From contig JAFEAM010000003.1 of assembly GCA_018266395.1 (NCBI GenBank), positions 186,001 to 250,000 on the forward strand: DNA of 64,000 nucleotides. The letters run 5' to 3'. The stretch's first letter is position 1; the number at the start of each line of letters is the position of its first letter. This document shows, one piece after another, positions 18,032 to 27,178 of this stretch. The notes below the pieces were generated by a model. It was given only the letters and a program-made list of their open reading frames with translations, was not told where the DNA came from and did no database searches. The translations under genes were made by a program, and so were the position numbers. The DNA is from Bacteroidota bacterium (GTDB taxonomy: Bacteria > Bacteroidota > Bacteroidia > Cytophagales > Cyclobacteriaceae).

Positions 18032-20323
18032 CTATTTAACCGCAGCCGCCAATTCTCTTTCTTCCTGCAGTTGGGCATCCACCACCGCAATGGCCGTCAT
18101 GTTGACGATCTCTCGAATAGAGCTTCCCAGTTGAAGAATGTGAACTGGTTTTCTCATGCCCAGCAGAATAGGTCCAATAGTCTCTGCACCTCCTATTTCC
18201 ATCAACAGCTTGTAGGCAATGTTGGCTGAGGCAAGGTTGGGAAAGATAAGTGTGTTGGCGCCCTCTTTTGACAATGCGCTAAAAGGGTATTGCTCCCGCT
18301 GCAATTCAACGTCCAGTGCCACATTGGCCTGAATGTCTCCTTCAATGATCAAATCCGGATATTTCTGCTTTGCCAGGTGAACAGCTTTACGGGTCTTTTC
18401 GGGAACGTCACCTTTGCTTGAACCAAAGTTGGAGTAGGAGAGTACAGCCACTCGCGGAGCCGCCTCAAAGAATTTAGCACCCCGCATGGTAAGACCGATA
18501 ATCCCGACAAGTTCTTCAGGAGTTGGATCAACATTAACAGTGCAGTCGGCAAAGAAGAAGTTGCCTTTCTTATTCATGATAATATACATGCCGGCGACAC
18601 GGCTCACATTAGGACGCATGCCGATAATCTGAAGTGCCGGGAGGATGGTCTTCGAGTAATCACGTGTGAGTCCTGAAATGAAAGCATCCGCTTCTCCAAA
18701 CTCAACCATCATGGCACCGAAGGCGTTGCGGTCCCTCATGGCGCGTTCGGCATCCGCATAGGTTACACCCTTGCGCTGACGCTTTTCGTAATAGGCCTGT
18801 GCATAGCGCTGGTCACGGTTCTTGTCTTCACGCGGGTCGATAATGGTACACTCATCCAGTTCAAGATTGTGTTCTTTGATGAGTTGTTCAATTATTGAGC
18901 GATTGCCCAACAGTATGGGTACGGCGATCTTCTCATCCTGAACAACTTGCGCCGCTTTAAGAATCTTGTGGTTGTCAGCTTCCGCAAATACGACCCGTTT
19001 CGGAGCCTTTTTGGCCCTGTCAATGATATTCGTAATGAGTTTCTGGTCAATGCCAATTCTCTTTTGCAGCTCGTCGTGATAGCTTCCCCAATCGTTGACC
19101 GGGCGGGTAGCTACCCCTGATTCCATTGCAGCTTTTGCCACTGCCGGTGCAATAGTGGTGATTAGCCGGGTATCCATGGGCTTGGGGATCAGATATTCTT
19201 TTCCAAAGCCAAGCTTATCCGTTCCATACGCCATCATCACACTGTCCGGTACCGGTTCTTTCGCCAGTTCGGCCAACGCGCGAACAGCAGCGAGTTTCAT
19301 CGCTTCATTGATTCCGGTTGCACGCACGTCGAGGGCGCCGCGGAAAATATAGGGAAAGCCCAATACGTTGTTCACCTGGTTGGGATGATCGGATCTCCCT
19401 GTGGCCATAATAAGGTCAGGGCGAGTCTTCATGGCAAGATCATAGGCAATTTCCGGATTTGGATTTGCCAATGCGAAAACAATTGGATCCTTCGCCATAG
19501 CAAGGATATCGTCAGGTGTAAGGATATCAGCAACGGACAGACCCACAAACACGTCTGCCCCTTTAACGGCCTCCTGAAGAGAAGAAACACTTCTTGAGGT
19601 AGCAAACTCTGCTTTAGTGGCATCCAGGTTTTTGCGACTGGTCGAGATGACACCCTTGCTGTCGCACATGATGATATTTTCTTTCTTTACACCTAATGCG
19701 ATGTAGAGCCGGGAACAGGAGATAGCCGCGGCGCCTGCGCCGTTAACTACCATTACGATCTTATCAATCTTTTTCCCTATAAGTTCCAGGGCATTAAGCA
19801 AGGCAGCGCTGGAAATGATCGCGGTTCCATGTTGATCGTCATGCATGATGGGAATGTTCATTTTCTCCCGCAATGCCGTCTCGATCTTGAAACATTCAGG
19901 CGCCTTGATATCTTCCAGGTTGACTCCCCCGAAGGTTGGTTCCAGTGCCTTGACAATTTTTATGAACTGATCGGGGTCCTTCTCGTCGATCTCGATATCA
20001 AAGCTGTCTATGCCGGCGAACTTTTTGAATAGGACAGCTTTGCCTTCCATAACGGGTTTGGCTGCCTCGGGCCCAATGTCTCCCAAACCTAATACAGCCG
20101 TGCCGTTGGAAATGACAGCAACGAGATTTCCTTTTGCTGTGTACTTGTAGACATCCTCCTTATTGGCATGTATCTCTTTGCATGGTTCGGCTACCCCGGG
20201 AGAATAGGCCAAAGCCAAATCGAGCTGGGTACTCATCTTTTTGGTCGGTACCACCTCAACCTTACCAGGCTGGCCCTGCATGTGGTAGTTCAATGCATCC
20301 TGCTTTCGAATCTTGATTGACAT
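18032..20323 (-). CDS. maeB: NADP-dependent malic enzyme, MaeB type
   Basis: A 763-residue two-domain enzyme that oxidatively decarboxylates malate to pyruvate with NADP. The malic domain fills the first half ([13 protein letters not shown] near residue 34, [12 protein letters not shown] near 196). From about residue 435 onward a phosphate-acetyltransferase-like domain follows ([16 protein letters not shown] to the end), which in this family regulates and does not transfer acetyl groups. Full length is normal for hybrid malic enzymes. It is 24 bp from ruvA, though a metabolic link to its neighbours is not evident. Confidence 0.95.
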   Translation of the reverse strand: MSIKIRKQDALNYHMQGQPGKVEVVPTKKMSTQLDLALAYSPGVAEPCKEIHANKEDVYKYTAKGNLVAVISNGTAVLGLGDIGPEAAKPVMEGKAVLFKKFAGIDSFDIEIDEKDPDQFIKIVKALEPTFGGVNLEDIKAPECFKIETALREKMNIPIMHDDQHGTAIISSAALLNALELIGKKIDKIVMVVNGAGAAAISCSRLYIALGVKKENIIMCDSKGVISTSRKNLDATKAEFATSRSVSSLQEAVKGADVFVGLSVADILTPDDILAMAKDPIVFALANPNPEIAYDLAMKTRPDLIMATGRSDHPNQVNNVLGFPYIFRGALDVRATGINEAMKLAAVRALAELAKEPVPDSVMMAYGTDKLGFGKEYLIPKPMDTRLITTIAPAVAKAAMESGVATRPVNDWGSYHDELQKRIGIDQKLITNIIDRAKKAPKRVVFAEADNHKILKAAQVVQDEKIAVPILLGNRSIIEQLIKEHNLELDECTIIDPREDKNRDQRYAQAYYEKRQRKGVTYADAERAMRDRNAFGAMMVEFGEADAFISGLTRDYSKTILPALQIIGMRPNVSRVAGMYIIMNKKGNFFFADCTVNVDPTPEELVGIIGLTMRGAKFFEAAPRVAVLSYSNFGSSKGDVPEKTRKAVHLAKQKYPDLIIEGDIQANVALDVELQREQYPFSALSKEGANTLIFPNLASANIAYKLLMEIGGAETIGPILLGMRKPVHILQLGSSIREIVNMTAIAVVDAQLQEERELAAAVK

Positions 20324-20402
20324 AAGAATAGCATAAAGAACCGCTAAGATAAGCTATTCACGATAATGGGGACACGATAAAAATCATATCCCAAAATCTT
20401 GT

Positions 20403-21476
20403 TCAGGGTGCTGTTGTCAGCTCTTTACTGGTTCGGAAAGTGTAAAGAATGGTCTCGAGTTCACGCATGATTTCCCTTTGGTCGCGGCCGGGACTTATGG
20501 TAAATCCTTCAAGATAGTAGAACTCATGACGGCCTTCATCAACTAGTGCAAAGCTCACAAAGGGCCCGCCAAACAGATAGTCTTTGGACCGATACAGCCC
20601 GTACATTTTCATCCCAAAATGTCCGTTAAAATTTACAGTATCAACTGTGACGGGAATATAAGGTCTCATTTCCGTAACGATATATGAGTCCGTTCGGGCA
20701 GGGTCGCCAAAAAGGTATTTCTTGCATATCTCATCGCGGAAAGCAATCAGTTCACCTTTGTTGAAACTTTGCCGGGAGGAGTATTTCTTTCTGGCAATAA
20801 AAATGTCCTTGTCATCCTTTGGGTTGATTTGGCGGAACCATACGAAGTTGGTGTCCTTGTCGGCAAGTTTAAACCCAAATGGGAAGCGCATTTCACAATG
20901 GAACTCTTTCTGCAGAAGTTGCGTGAGCCCTTTCATCTCACCTGCCTTGAACAGGGAATGTGATATTCTCTCCCGCTCTTTAATATTGAAATGGCTGATC
21001 AGGGAAGGTGCATTCCTGATAACATGCTGTCGCAACAACTCTTCGTTGGGACTGTACAGATAGAGCACTTCCTGGTTACGTGCAAAAACATCTGCGGCTG
21101 TCCTATTATATTTCTCCGGCTCCGACTTGACTTTTTCTATGGATTCAGGGGTAAACAAAGCCCTCACAATCCTGGCGCCCTGATCGTTCCTGTCCAGTGT
21201 CATCACAAAAATGAGATTTCTGCGCTGCTTAAGTGCGGCGTTCAGCCTGCGTGGATCTATCCAGCGGGTGGTGAAAAGGGATTCTTTGCGGGGGAGCCCC
21301 GGCACTTCCTCACTGAAAATGGAATCCAGTGTTCTTCCAAGGGGTCCTTTCCACTGTGCAGAATCCATCACGAAGTAAACATCTCCAGGCAGCCCGAGAG
21401 CCAGGGGAATGTTCTTGGAGTCAGACGAACAAGACGCTGCCACCAGCAATAGCAGCAATCCAATGAAAATTCTCAT
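20403..21476 (-). CDS. DUF4837 family lipoprotein
   Basis: A 357-residue predicted lipoprotein with a lipobox LVAASC (acylated Cys16). The body resembles DUF4837, a Bacteroidota family of unknown function (start GLPGDVYFVMDSAQWKGPLG). No catalytic motif is visible. It lies downstream of the M16 peptidase gene with a 47-bp gap and upstream of maeB. On the minus strand a TATTTTTG sequence at 21490-21497 resembles a -7 element. Function unknown. Confidence 0.75.
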   Translation of the reverse strand: MRIFIGLLLLLVAASCSSDSKNIPLALGLPGDVYFVMDSAQWKGPLGRTLDSIFSEEVPGLPRKESLFTTRWIDPRRLNAALKQRRNLIFVMTLDRNDQGARIVRALFTPESIEKVKSEPEKYNRTAADVFARNQEVLYLYSPNEELLRQHVIRNAPSLISHFNIKERERISHSLFKAGEMKGLTQLLQKEFHCEMRFPFGFKLADKDTNFVWFRQINPKDDKDIFIARKKYSSRQSFNKGELIAFRDEICKKYLFGDPARTDSYIVTEMRPYIPVTVDTVNFNGHFGMKMYGLYRSKDYLFGGPFVSFALVDEGRHEFYYLEGFTISPGRDQREIMRELETILYTFRTSKELTTAP

Positions 21477-21523
21477 TAGGGTTAAAAGCCAAAAATACCC
21501 AAATAGTCACAAAATAAGGTGGC

Positions 21524-24337
21524 TTACTTTTCCGGATACAGAACAGCCTGGAAGTAGTTATTAAGATCGAAGTATTTCCTGGCAGCTTCCTGAAGATCCG
21601 AAACTGTCAATGCCTGGACGCGGTTCTCTACTGTCAGTATGTCTGCCGGATCTGTTCCATTTTCTGCACTCCGTTGCATTCTGTTAATCCAGTAACTGTT
21701 GTCCTTAATATCTTCCTGATATTTCTTCGTGAAAGTTTCCTTGACTTTGTTCAGATCCTCCGTGGAAGGTCCTTTGTCTTTGATCTTCTTGATTTCGGCA
21801 AAAGTGGCATCAATCAGCTTGTTGACGTTTTCGGGTCCGCATGGGAGGAATGTACTGATGCTGTAGCTTTCATACGGATTTCTGGAGAGCATACCGTTCA
21901 TGCCCCCGCCGTAGATGCCGCTTAGCTCTTCCCTTAGTGTTTCAATTAGTTTGATGTTCATCAATTCTATAAGTGCCTGCAGTTTCAGTTGGTTGTTGTC
22001 TGAATAGGGGGCTTCCCCACTGAATGTAATGGATATAATGCTCTTGGGTTCCTTTCCTTTTCTGACTTCTTTCCTTGCGATCCCCTTGACGGGTCTGAGC
22101 CCGAGATCCTTGTAGCCGGCCGGGACAGGTTGTGCCGATGGTAAGGTTCCGAGATAGCTCGCAACAAGCGGCTTGATTTTGGCAAGATCAAAACTTCCGG
22201 CAATGTAGAAGGTCCAGCCACGGGCGTTTCCGAAGCGGTCTTTGTAGATAGCCAAAGCCCTGTCCGGATTTATTTTATCAAAATCCTGTATCCGCGGGAA
22301 CCGCGGCCCTCTGGGGTTGTAGTTGTAAAGCATTTGTTGAATAGTATCCTGAAAGATGGTTCGTGGATCGCTCATCATATTCTTGATAAGACCCTGCTGT
22401 CGAGAGACGAAGGACTTAAACAGTTCCTCGTCCTTCCTTGGCTGCGTAAAATAAAGGTGCGTCAATTGAAAGAGAGCCTCCAGATCGGAAGTACCCGACT
22501 GTCCATTAATGCCTTCTGACAGTGCATTAATCCTGGGTGCCACGCTGACGGACTTGCCCGCCAGCACCTTCCGGAGATCGTTTGGCGTGAAATTACCAAT
22601 GCCCATTTGCGACACTATGGTTGCGGCATACTGGGCATTATACAGATCCTGGATTTCGTAGACCGACTGACCACCTGAGCGAAAACCGGAAAGAACGATT
22701 TGGTCATTTTTGAAATCGGTGGGCTTAAGAATGACTTTCACACCGTTCGCAAGAGTCAATTCAGAAATACCCAGCGCTTCATTTTTCTTGTCAAAAAGAA
22801 TGCGACCACCCTCCGGAACTGCACTCATCAGGGAAGCAGCAACTGCCTTTTCTTCGTAAGGCGTGACAGGAAGCTTTTGTGCTTCTGTCACCTGGGTCAG
22901 CAGTTCTTCATTGCTTGGAATGGTGAAGTCAGCTTTGTCCGGTCCCTGAAATATCACAAGCTTGCTCTCTGAATTGGGAGGAATTGTTTTGGCAGCGTAT
23001 GAATTGATTTCATCCAGAGTAATGCTTGACAACAGGGTGTTGTAGTATGTGTATTCCTTTTCGATTCCCGGAATGGGTTCCTCGTTCAGGAAGTTGCGAA
23101 TGTATTCATCAGCATAATCCTCTGATTCTGACTTGTCCCTTTCGTTATAAGCTTTTTCCATGTTGCGCATGAGAGATTTTTTGGCGCGCTCCAATTCGCC
23201 GACTGTAAAACCAAACTGCCTTGCCCTCTCGTTTTCCTGAATAACGGCCTTGACGGCTCCTGAAACACCGGCCTTTCCAATGACTGCAAACCCAAAATAG
23301 GATTCATAGCCGTGAACAAACTCTCCCCTGCTGCTTCCGCCGAATATGAATGGCGGATCAGCCTTTTGCGTAAGCTCCTGCATGCGTTGTCCAAACATCG
23401 CAGAAAACAAATTCTTTATCATCCCTTTACGATAATCGCCGACCGTTACTTCAGGTTGGGATTTCTGTGTAGGGTAAAAGATCTGGAGGATGTAATTGGT
23501 AGCTTCTTTGTCGGTTACGACCAGTCCTTCTGAATTCTTTCTTGATGGCACCTCAGCATAGAGCCTTGCTCTCGGTTTGGCCGGATTCCTGAGTTTTTCA
23601 AAATGTTTTTTGACCATGGATTCAGCGGCAGCCGGGTCGATGTCACCCACTACGAAGACGGCCATGAGGTCAGGCCTGTACCAGTCTGCGTAAAAGCGCT
23701 TGATTACTTCAGGCTTGAAAGTTTTCAAAATCTCAGGTTTGCCAATGGGAAGGCGAGTAGCATACTTGGATCCGGCAAGTATCTTTGGCAGGGTCTGCTT
23801 GCTCATTCTTTCCTGTGCACCCTTGCCCAGGCGCTCCTCTTCCAGAACCACACCTCGTTCTTTTTCAATCTCCTCAGCATCGAAGGAGACGCCGCCGGCC
23901 CAATCTTCCAATACCAGGAATCCTTGTTCAAGATTATCTGGCTTATCGACTGGTATGGGAAGAATGTAGACGGTCTCATCAAAGCTGGTGTAAGCATTCA
24001 GATCTGCCCCGAATTTAACTCCGATGGATTGAAGGAAGGAGACCAAGTCATTTTTCTTGAAGTGCTTGGATCCATTAAAAGCCATGTGTTCAGTAAAGTG
24101 AGCAAGGCCTTGCTGGTCATCGTCTTCCAGGATGGAACCGGCTTTCACTACCAGTCTTAGCTCTACTTTTTTCTCCGGCCTCACGTTACGCCTTATGTAA
24201 TAGGTTAGTCCGTTGGCAAGTGTTCCCTTCCTGATCTCGGGAGCAACGGGCAATTTGTCTCCCAGGTTGATCTGTGCATGGGTAACCTGTGACAGGAGGA
24301 GAGCCATGAAAAGGAAATAGCGGCTACTGGATTTCAT
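21524..24337 (-). CDS. M16 family zinc peptidase (pitrilysin-like)
   Basis: A 937-residue exported metallopeptidase with a signal peptide ending VTHAQ. The inverted zinc motif HFTEH is at 80-84, and the third ligand Glu160 sits exactly 76 residues on, in EKERGVVLEE. It has the two M16 half-molecules in one chain; the second half lacks the motif, as usual. The likely role is periplasmic peptide degradation. DUF4837 follows and an inositol-phosphatase-like gene precedes it, all on one strand. Confidence 0.93.
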   Translation of the reverse strand: MKSSSRYFLFMALLLSQVTHAQINLGDKLPVAPEIRKGTLANGLTYYIRRNVRPEKKVELRLVVKAGSILEDDDQQGLAHFTEHMAFNGSKHFKKNDLVSFLQSIGVKFGADLNAYTSFDETVYILPIPVDKPDNLEQGFLVLEDWAGGVSFDAEEIEKERGVVLEEERLGKGAQERMSKQTLPKILAGSKYATRLPIGKPEILKTFKPEVIKRFYADWYRPDLMAVFVVGDIDPAAAESMVKKHFEKLRNPAKPRARLYAEVPSRKNSEGLVVTDKEATNYILQIFYPTQKSQPEVTVGDYRKGMIKNLFSAMFGQRMQELTQKADPPFIFGGSSRGEFVHGYESYFGFAVIGKAGVSGAVKAVIQENERARQFGFTVGELERAKKSLMRNMEKAYNERDKSESEDYADEYIRNFLNEEPIPGIEKEYTYYNTLLSSITLDEINSYAAKTIPPNSESKLVIFQGPDKADFTIPSNEELLTQVTEAQKLPVTPYEEKAVAASLMSAVPEGGRILFDKKNEALGISELTLANGVKVILKPTDFKNDQIVLSGFRSGGQSVYEIQDLYNAQYAATIVSQMGIGNFTPNDLRKVLAGKSVSVAPRINALSEGINGQSGTSDLEALFQLTHLYFTQPRKDEELFKSFVSRQQGLIKNMMSDPRTIFQDTIQQMLYNYNPRGPRFPRIQDFDKINPDRALAIYKDRFGNARGWTFYIAGSFDLAKIKPLVASYLGTLPSAQPVPAGYKDLGLRPVKGIARKEVRKGKEPKSIISITFSGEAPYSDNNQLKLQALIELMNIKLIETLREELSGIYGGGMNGMLSRNPYESYSISTFLPCGPENVNKLIDATFAEIKKIKDKGPSTEDLNKVKETFTKKYQEDIKDNSYWINRMQRSAENGTDPADILTVENRVQALTVSDLQEAARKYFDLNNYFQAVLYPEK

Positions 24338-24379
24338 AACTGTTAATTACTGTTGATTGTATATAGCTTGCTGGAGCAA

Positions 24380-25183
24380 CTAAACTGCTTCCCATTCTTT
24401 TTGAATCATTTCCACCATTTCGGGTTGGATGGCACATGCCGCACATACTTCCCTCCCAAACAGAAAGTTGTTCTGACCCTTGAAATCAGTCACAATCCCG
24501 CCGGCCTGCTGCACAAGAAAAGTTCCTGCAGCAACGTCCCATGGATTGAGATCATACTCAAAGAATCCCTCGAAGCGCCCGCAGGCTACATATGCCAGGT
24601 CTGTGGCAGCGCTACCCATTCTTCGCAATCCGTGTGAGGTTCGAAGAAAATTTTGGATAATCCTGAGGTAGGCATCCATCTTATCAAATTGATAATAGGG
24701 GAAGCCGGTTGCGAGCAGACTGTCCTGAAGGGACGCAACACCTGACACTCTGATCTCCTGATTATTGAGGTGCGCCGGGCTCCCTTCATACGCATGAAAC
24801 ATTTCCTTTTTATTCACCTCAAACACCACTCCGAGTACCATCCTGTCCTCCTTAGCCAGTCCTATGCTGATGGCAAAAAGAGGGAACTGGTGCGTAAAGT
24901 TGGTTGTGCCGTCAAGGGGATCGATTATCCAGCGATAGCCGTTACCGGAGACGATGTCGGTGCCTTCTTCACCTATGAATCCTGATCCTGGCAAAATTCT
25001 TGACAACTCGGTTACAAGCATCTTTTCAGATTGCTTATCGACATAAGAAACGAGGTTATTAAACCCCATCTTCTTCTCAATATTGGCACGGTCAAAACGC
25101 GCACTTTCAATTGCAATAAACTCACCCACTTCGTGGCAGATGCTCATCACACTTTGTTCAATAGCAGATAAATTGATATTCAC
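24380..25183 (-). CDS. Inositol monophosphatase family protein
   Basis: A 267-residue magnesium-dependent phosphatase of the IMPase/CysQ superfamily. Metal-binding motifs are GEEGTD (71-76), WIIDPLDGTTN (85-95) and NPWDVAAG near 220. Substrates in the family range from inositol phosphates to PAP and NADP; none can be chosen from sequence. It overlaps the upstream Lnt-like gene by 4 bp (25180-25183), so the two are translationally coupled. Confidence 0.92.
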   Translation of the reverse strand: MNINLSAIEQSVMSICHEVGEFIAIESARFDRANIEKKMGFNNLVSYVDKQSEKMLVTELSRILPGSGFIGEEGTDIVSGNGYRWIIDPLDGTTNFTHQFPLFAISIGLAKEDRMVLGVVFEVNKKEMFHAYEGSPAHLNNQEIRVSGVASLQDSLLATGFPYYQFDKMDAYLRIIQNFLRTSHGLRRMGSAATDLAYVACGRFEGFFEYDLNPWDVAAGTFLVQQAGGIVTDFKGQNNFLFGREVCAACAIQPEMVEMIQKEWEAV

Positions 25184-25947
25184 CGATTGATTTTATTCTT
25201 TACTAACGTGAACAGAAGCACTAATGTTGAAATCCAGGCCGCAGTGCGAACCATCCACTCGCCCTGCGCAAGATACGCACCTGCAGTTTCGATGGAATTA
25301 TTTTGGCTGTATAAATTGATCATCCTTTCACGTGAAATACCTTCTTCGGTCAGATAAAAGGAGTATGCCAGGGGGCCGGTGAGCGCTAGAACTGCCGCAA
25401 CAATCCATGGCCAGCGGAACGGAGTTTTCGAAAGGGTGGCCTCATAAACGAAAAGATTGGTGAGAAGCAACCAGAAGCTGGCGCCGAGGTAGCCCGTATT
25501 TAGATTCCAGTGGGTCCAGTTGTTCATGAGTTGCAGCATATCGGCCAGATAAGTGCTCCCCACTGGTTTGAGTTTCAGGAACAGGTACTCAAGACTAAGC
25601 CAGAAAAGAAGGATGGTTATCTTTCCGGCATTAGGACCAAGCGTCTGTCGCACCCAAACATGGGCAATAAATGGCAGGGTAAACACGATTCCTTCCAGCA
25701 TGGCAGTCACGAGGAATGAAGAGTCAAAATGGTGAGAAGCATAGAAGGAAAGGGTAAGTGCAAGGAGCACCCATTCCATCTTTTCCCAAACAGATGAAGT
25801 TTCTTCAGCCCGATCGGTGAGGGCGAAGAGGGGTGCAAAGGCCACAAACCCAAGCATGGGAAAGGAAGCCATCCACCATGACGCTGACGCCAGCAAAGCG
25901 GTGCCGAGAAAAAGCAGGAACGGGTGAATTTCAGTCTCTTTTGCCAT
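25180..25947 (-). CDS. Membrane protein resembling the Lnt transmembrane domain
   Basis: A 255-residue polytopic protein with about seven hydrophobic segments. The layout (SWWMASFPMLGFVAFAPLFA near 23-42; LEYLFLKLKPVG near 124; a TGYLGASFWLLLTNLFVYEA segment near 151) recalls the N-terminal membrane part of apolipoprotein N-acyltransferase. The nitrilase-like catalytic domain of Lnt, with its Glu-Lys-Cys triad, is missing. It overlaps rsmI by 17 bp and the IMPase-like gene by 4 bp. The relation to Lnt is my reading and needs a profile search; it is otherwise an unassigned membrane protein. Confidence 0.65.
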   Translation of the reverse strand: MAKETEIHPFLLFLGTALLASASWWMASFPMLGFVAFAPLFALTDRAEETSSVWEKMEWVLLALTLSFYASHHFDSSFLVTAMLEGIVFTLPFIAHVWVRQTLGPNAGKITILLFWLSLEYLFLKLKPVGSTYLADMLQLMNNWTHWNLNTGYLGASFWLLLTNLFVYEATLSKTPFRWPWIVAAVLALTGPLAYSFYLTEEGISRERMINLYSQNNSIETAGAYLAQGEWMVRTAAWISTLVLLFTLVKNKINR

Positions 25948-26614
25948 CTACCACGACTACAATTTCTCCCTTGACTTCCTTTAGTTTGAAATGATTGATC
26001 ACATCCCCGAGGGGGGCAGTGAATGTTTCCTCATGAATTTTAGTCAACTCCCTGCTAACAGAGACCATTCTATCTTCGCCAAAAAAAGGTAGCATTTGCT
26101 CCAGGGTCTTAATCAATCGATGGGGTGATTCGTAGAAAATCACAGTGCGCTGCTCTTCGGCCATTAGCTTCAGTAGAGTCGATTTTCCTTTCTTATGGGG
26201 AAGAAACCCTTCAAACACAAAACGGTCTGTAGGGAAGCCCGACTGAACAAGCGCGGGAAGAATGGCAGAAGCGCCAGGGAGACATTCTACTGTCAGCCCG
26301 GCTTGAAGACAGGCTCTCACCAGCAAGAATCCAGGGTCTGCAATGCCAGGTGTTCCTGCATCTGATACAAGTGCAAAACCCTTTCCCGACCTCATTTCCT
26401 CCACCAATCGATTCAAAACCTTGTGCTCGTTGAAAATATGAAAGCTTTGCAGGGGTTTGTTAATCTTGTAATGCTTCAAAAGAACCCCTGTTGTACGCGT
26501 ATCCTCGGCAAGGATGGCATCGGCCTTTTGGAGCATATCAAGAGCACGAAGCGTAATATCTCCAAGATTACCGATAGGCGTAGGGACCACATACAATGAT
26601 ATTTTTCTTTCCAC
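25931..26614 (-). CDS. rsmI: 16S rRNA (cytidine-1402-2'-O)-methyltransferase
   Basis: A 227-residue tetrapyrrole-methylase-fold enzyme that methylates the ribose of C1402 in 16S rRNA. The N-terminus SLYVVPTPIGNLGDITLRAL and the internal VSDAGTPGIADPG are diagnostic. GTG at 26614 is the start: it lies 1 bp after the stop of the pterin dehydratase gene and gives MERKISLYVV; a longer frame would run through that gene. It overlaps the Lnt-like gene by 17 bp. Confidence 0.95.
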   Translation of the reverse strand: MERKISLYVVPTPIGNLGDITLRALDMLQKADAILAEDTRTTGVLLKHYKINKPLQSFHIFNEHKVLNRLVEEMRSGKGFALVSDAGTPGIADPGFLLVRACLQAGLTVECLPGASAILPALVQSGFPTDRFVFEGFLPHKKGKSTLLKLMAEEQRTVIFYESPHRLIKTLEQMLPFFGEDRMVSVSRELTKIHEETFTAPLGDVINHFKLKEVKGEIVVVVDGKRD

Positions 26615-26615
26615 G

Positions 26616-26852
26616 TCAGACGAGGGTATCAATAGCAGAGGCGAGTTGCCGGTCCAGATTGGTAATGGTGTTGCCGGCATCATGTGTAGATAGTTCAATG
26701 CGGACCGTGTTCCATGTATTGGACCATGTCGGATGATGATTCATCTTCTCGGCAAGCATCGCTACCCTGGTGATGAAGGCAAAAGCCTCGCTAAAATCCC
26801 TGAAAGTGAAGGTTCGGGTCAGCCTGTTGTTTTCTTCTTTCCACATGGCCAC
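26616..26852 (-). CDS. phhB: 4a-hydroxytetrahydrobiopterin dehydratase (PCD/DCoH)
   Basis: A 78-residue pterin carbinolamine dehydratase, which regenerates the pterin cofactor of aromatic amino acid hydroxylases. The motif AEKMNHHPTWSNTWN (about residues 34-48) and the following THDAGNTITNLD carry the catalytic histidines of the family. The N-terminus is shorter than in longer homologues. It is 1 bp from rsmI in a tightly packed run. No phenylalanine hydroxylase lies in the window. Confidence 0.9.
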   Translation of the reverse strand: MAMWKEENNRLTRTFTFRDFSEAFAFITRVAMLAEKMNHHPTWSNTWNTVRIELSTHDAGNTITNLDRQLASAIDTLV

Positions 26853-26900
26853 TATGAAAGGAAAAAGTTAGCACGAAATCAACTGGCTTCCAACCCGATC

Positions 26901-27170
26901 TTAAAGGGCAACTATTCCTTCGATAACCGAAACACGTTGATAGACTTCGATAACCGACTGACTGGAGGGCATCATCATCTGATAAGTAAGGCTGACATAG
27001 TTGCCTTTTTCGCTCTGCTTTTCAGTGGAGGTAATGTGAAGCGGAAACAGCTGACGCAGATCCTGAGCCTTGCCGGCGGGCACAATGAATTTGAACATGT
27101 ACAGCGCCGGCCAGGCGTAATGTTTGTCCAGCTTTGTGCGCAACGACTGGAATCGGTCTGAATCCATCAA
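26901..27170 (-). CDS. DUF493 family protein (YbeD-like)
   Basis: An 89-residue protein of the DUF493/YbeD family, a small ferredoxin-like alpha-beta fold with an ACT-like look. The end SSQSVIEVYQRVSVIEGIVAL and the FPLHITSTEKQS stretch match the family. Function is unresolved. It starts 8 bp after ppiD and is probably cotranscribed. Met1 or Met2 could be the true start. Confidence 0.8.
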   Translation of the reverse strand: MMDSDRFQSLRTKLDKHYAWPALYMFKFIVPAGKAQDLRQLFPLHITSTEKQSEKGNYVSLTYQMMMPSSQSVIEVYQRVSVIEGIVAL

Positions 27171-27178
27171 GGGACGGA

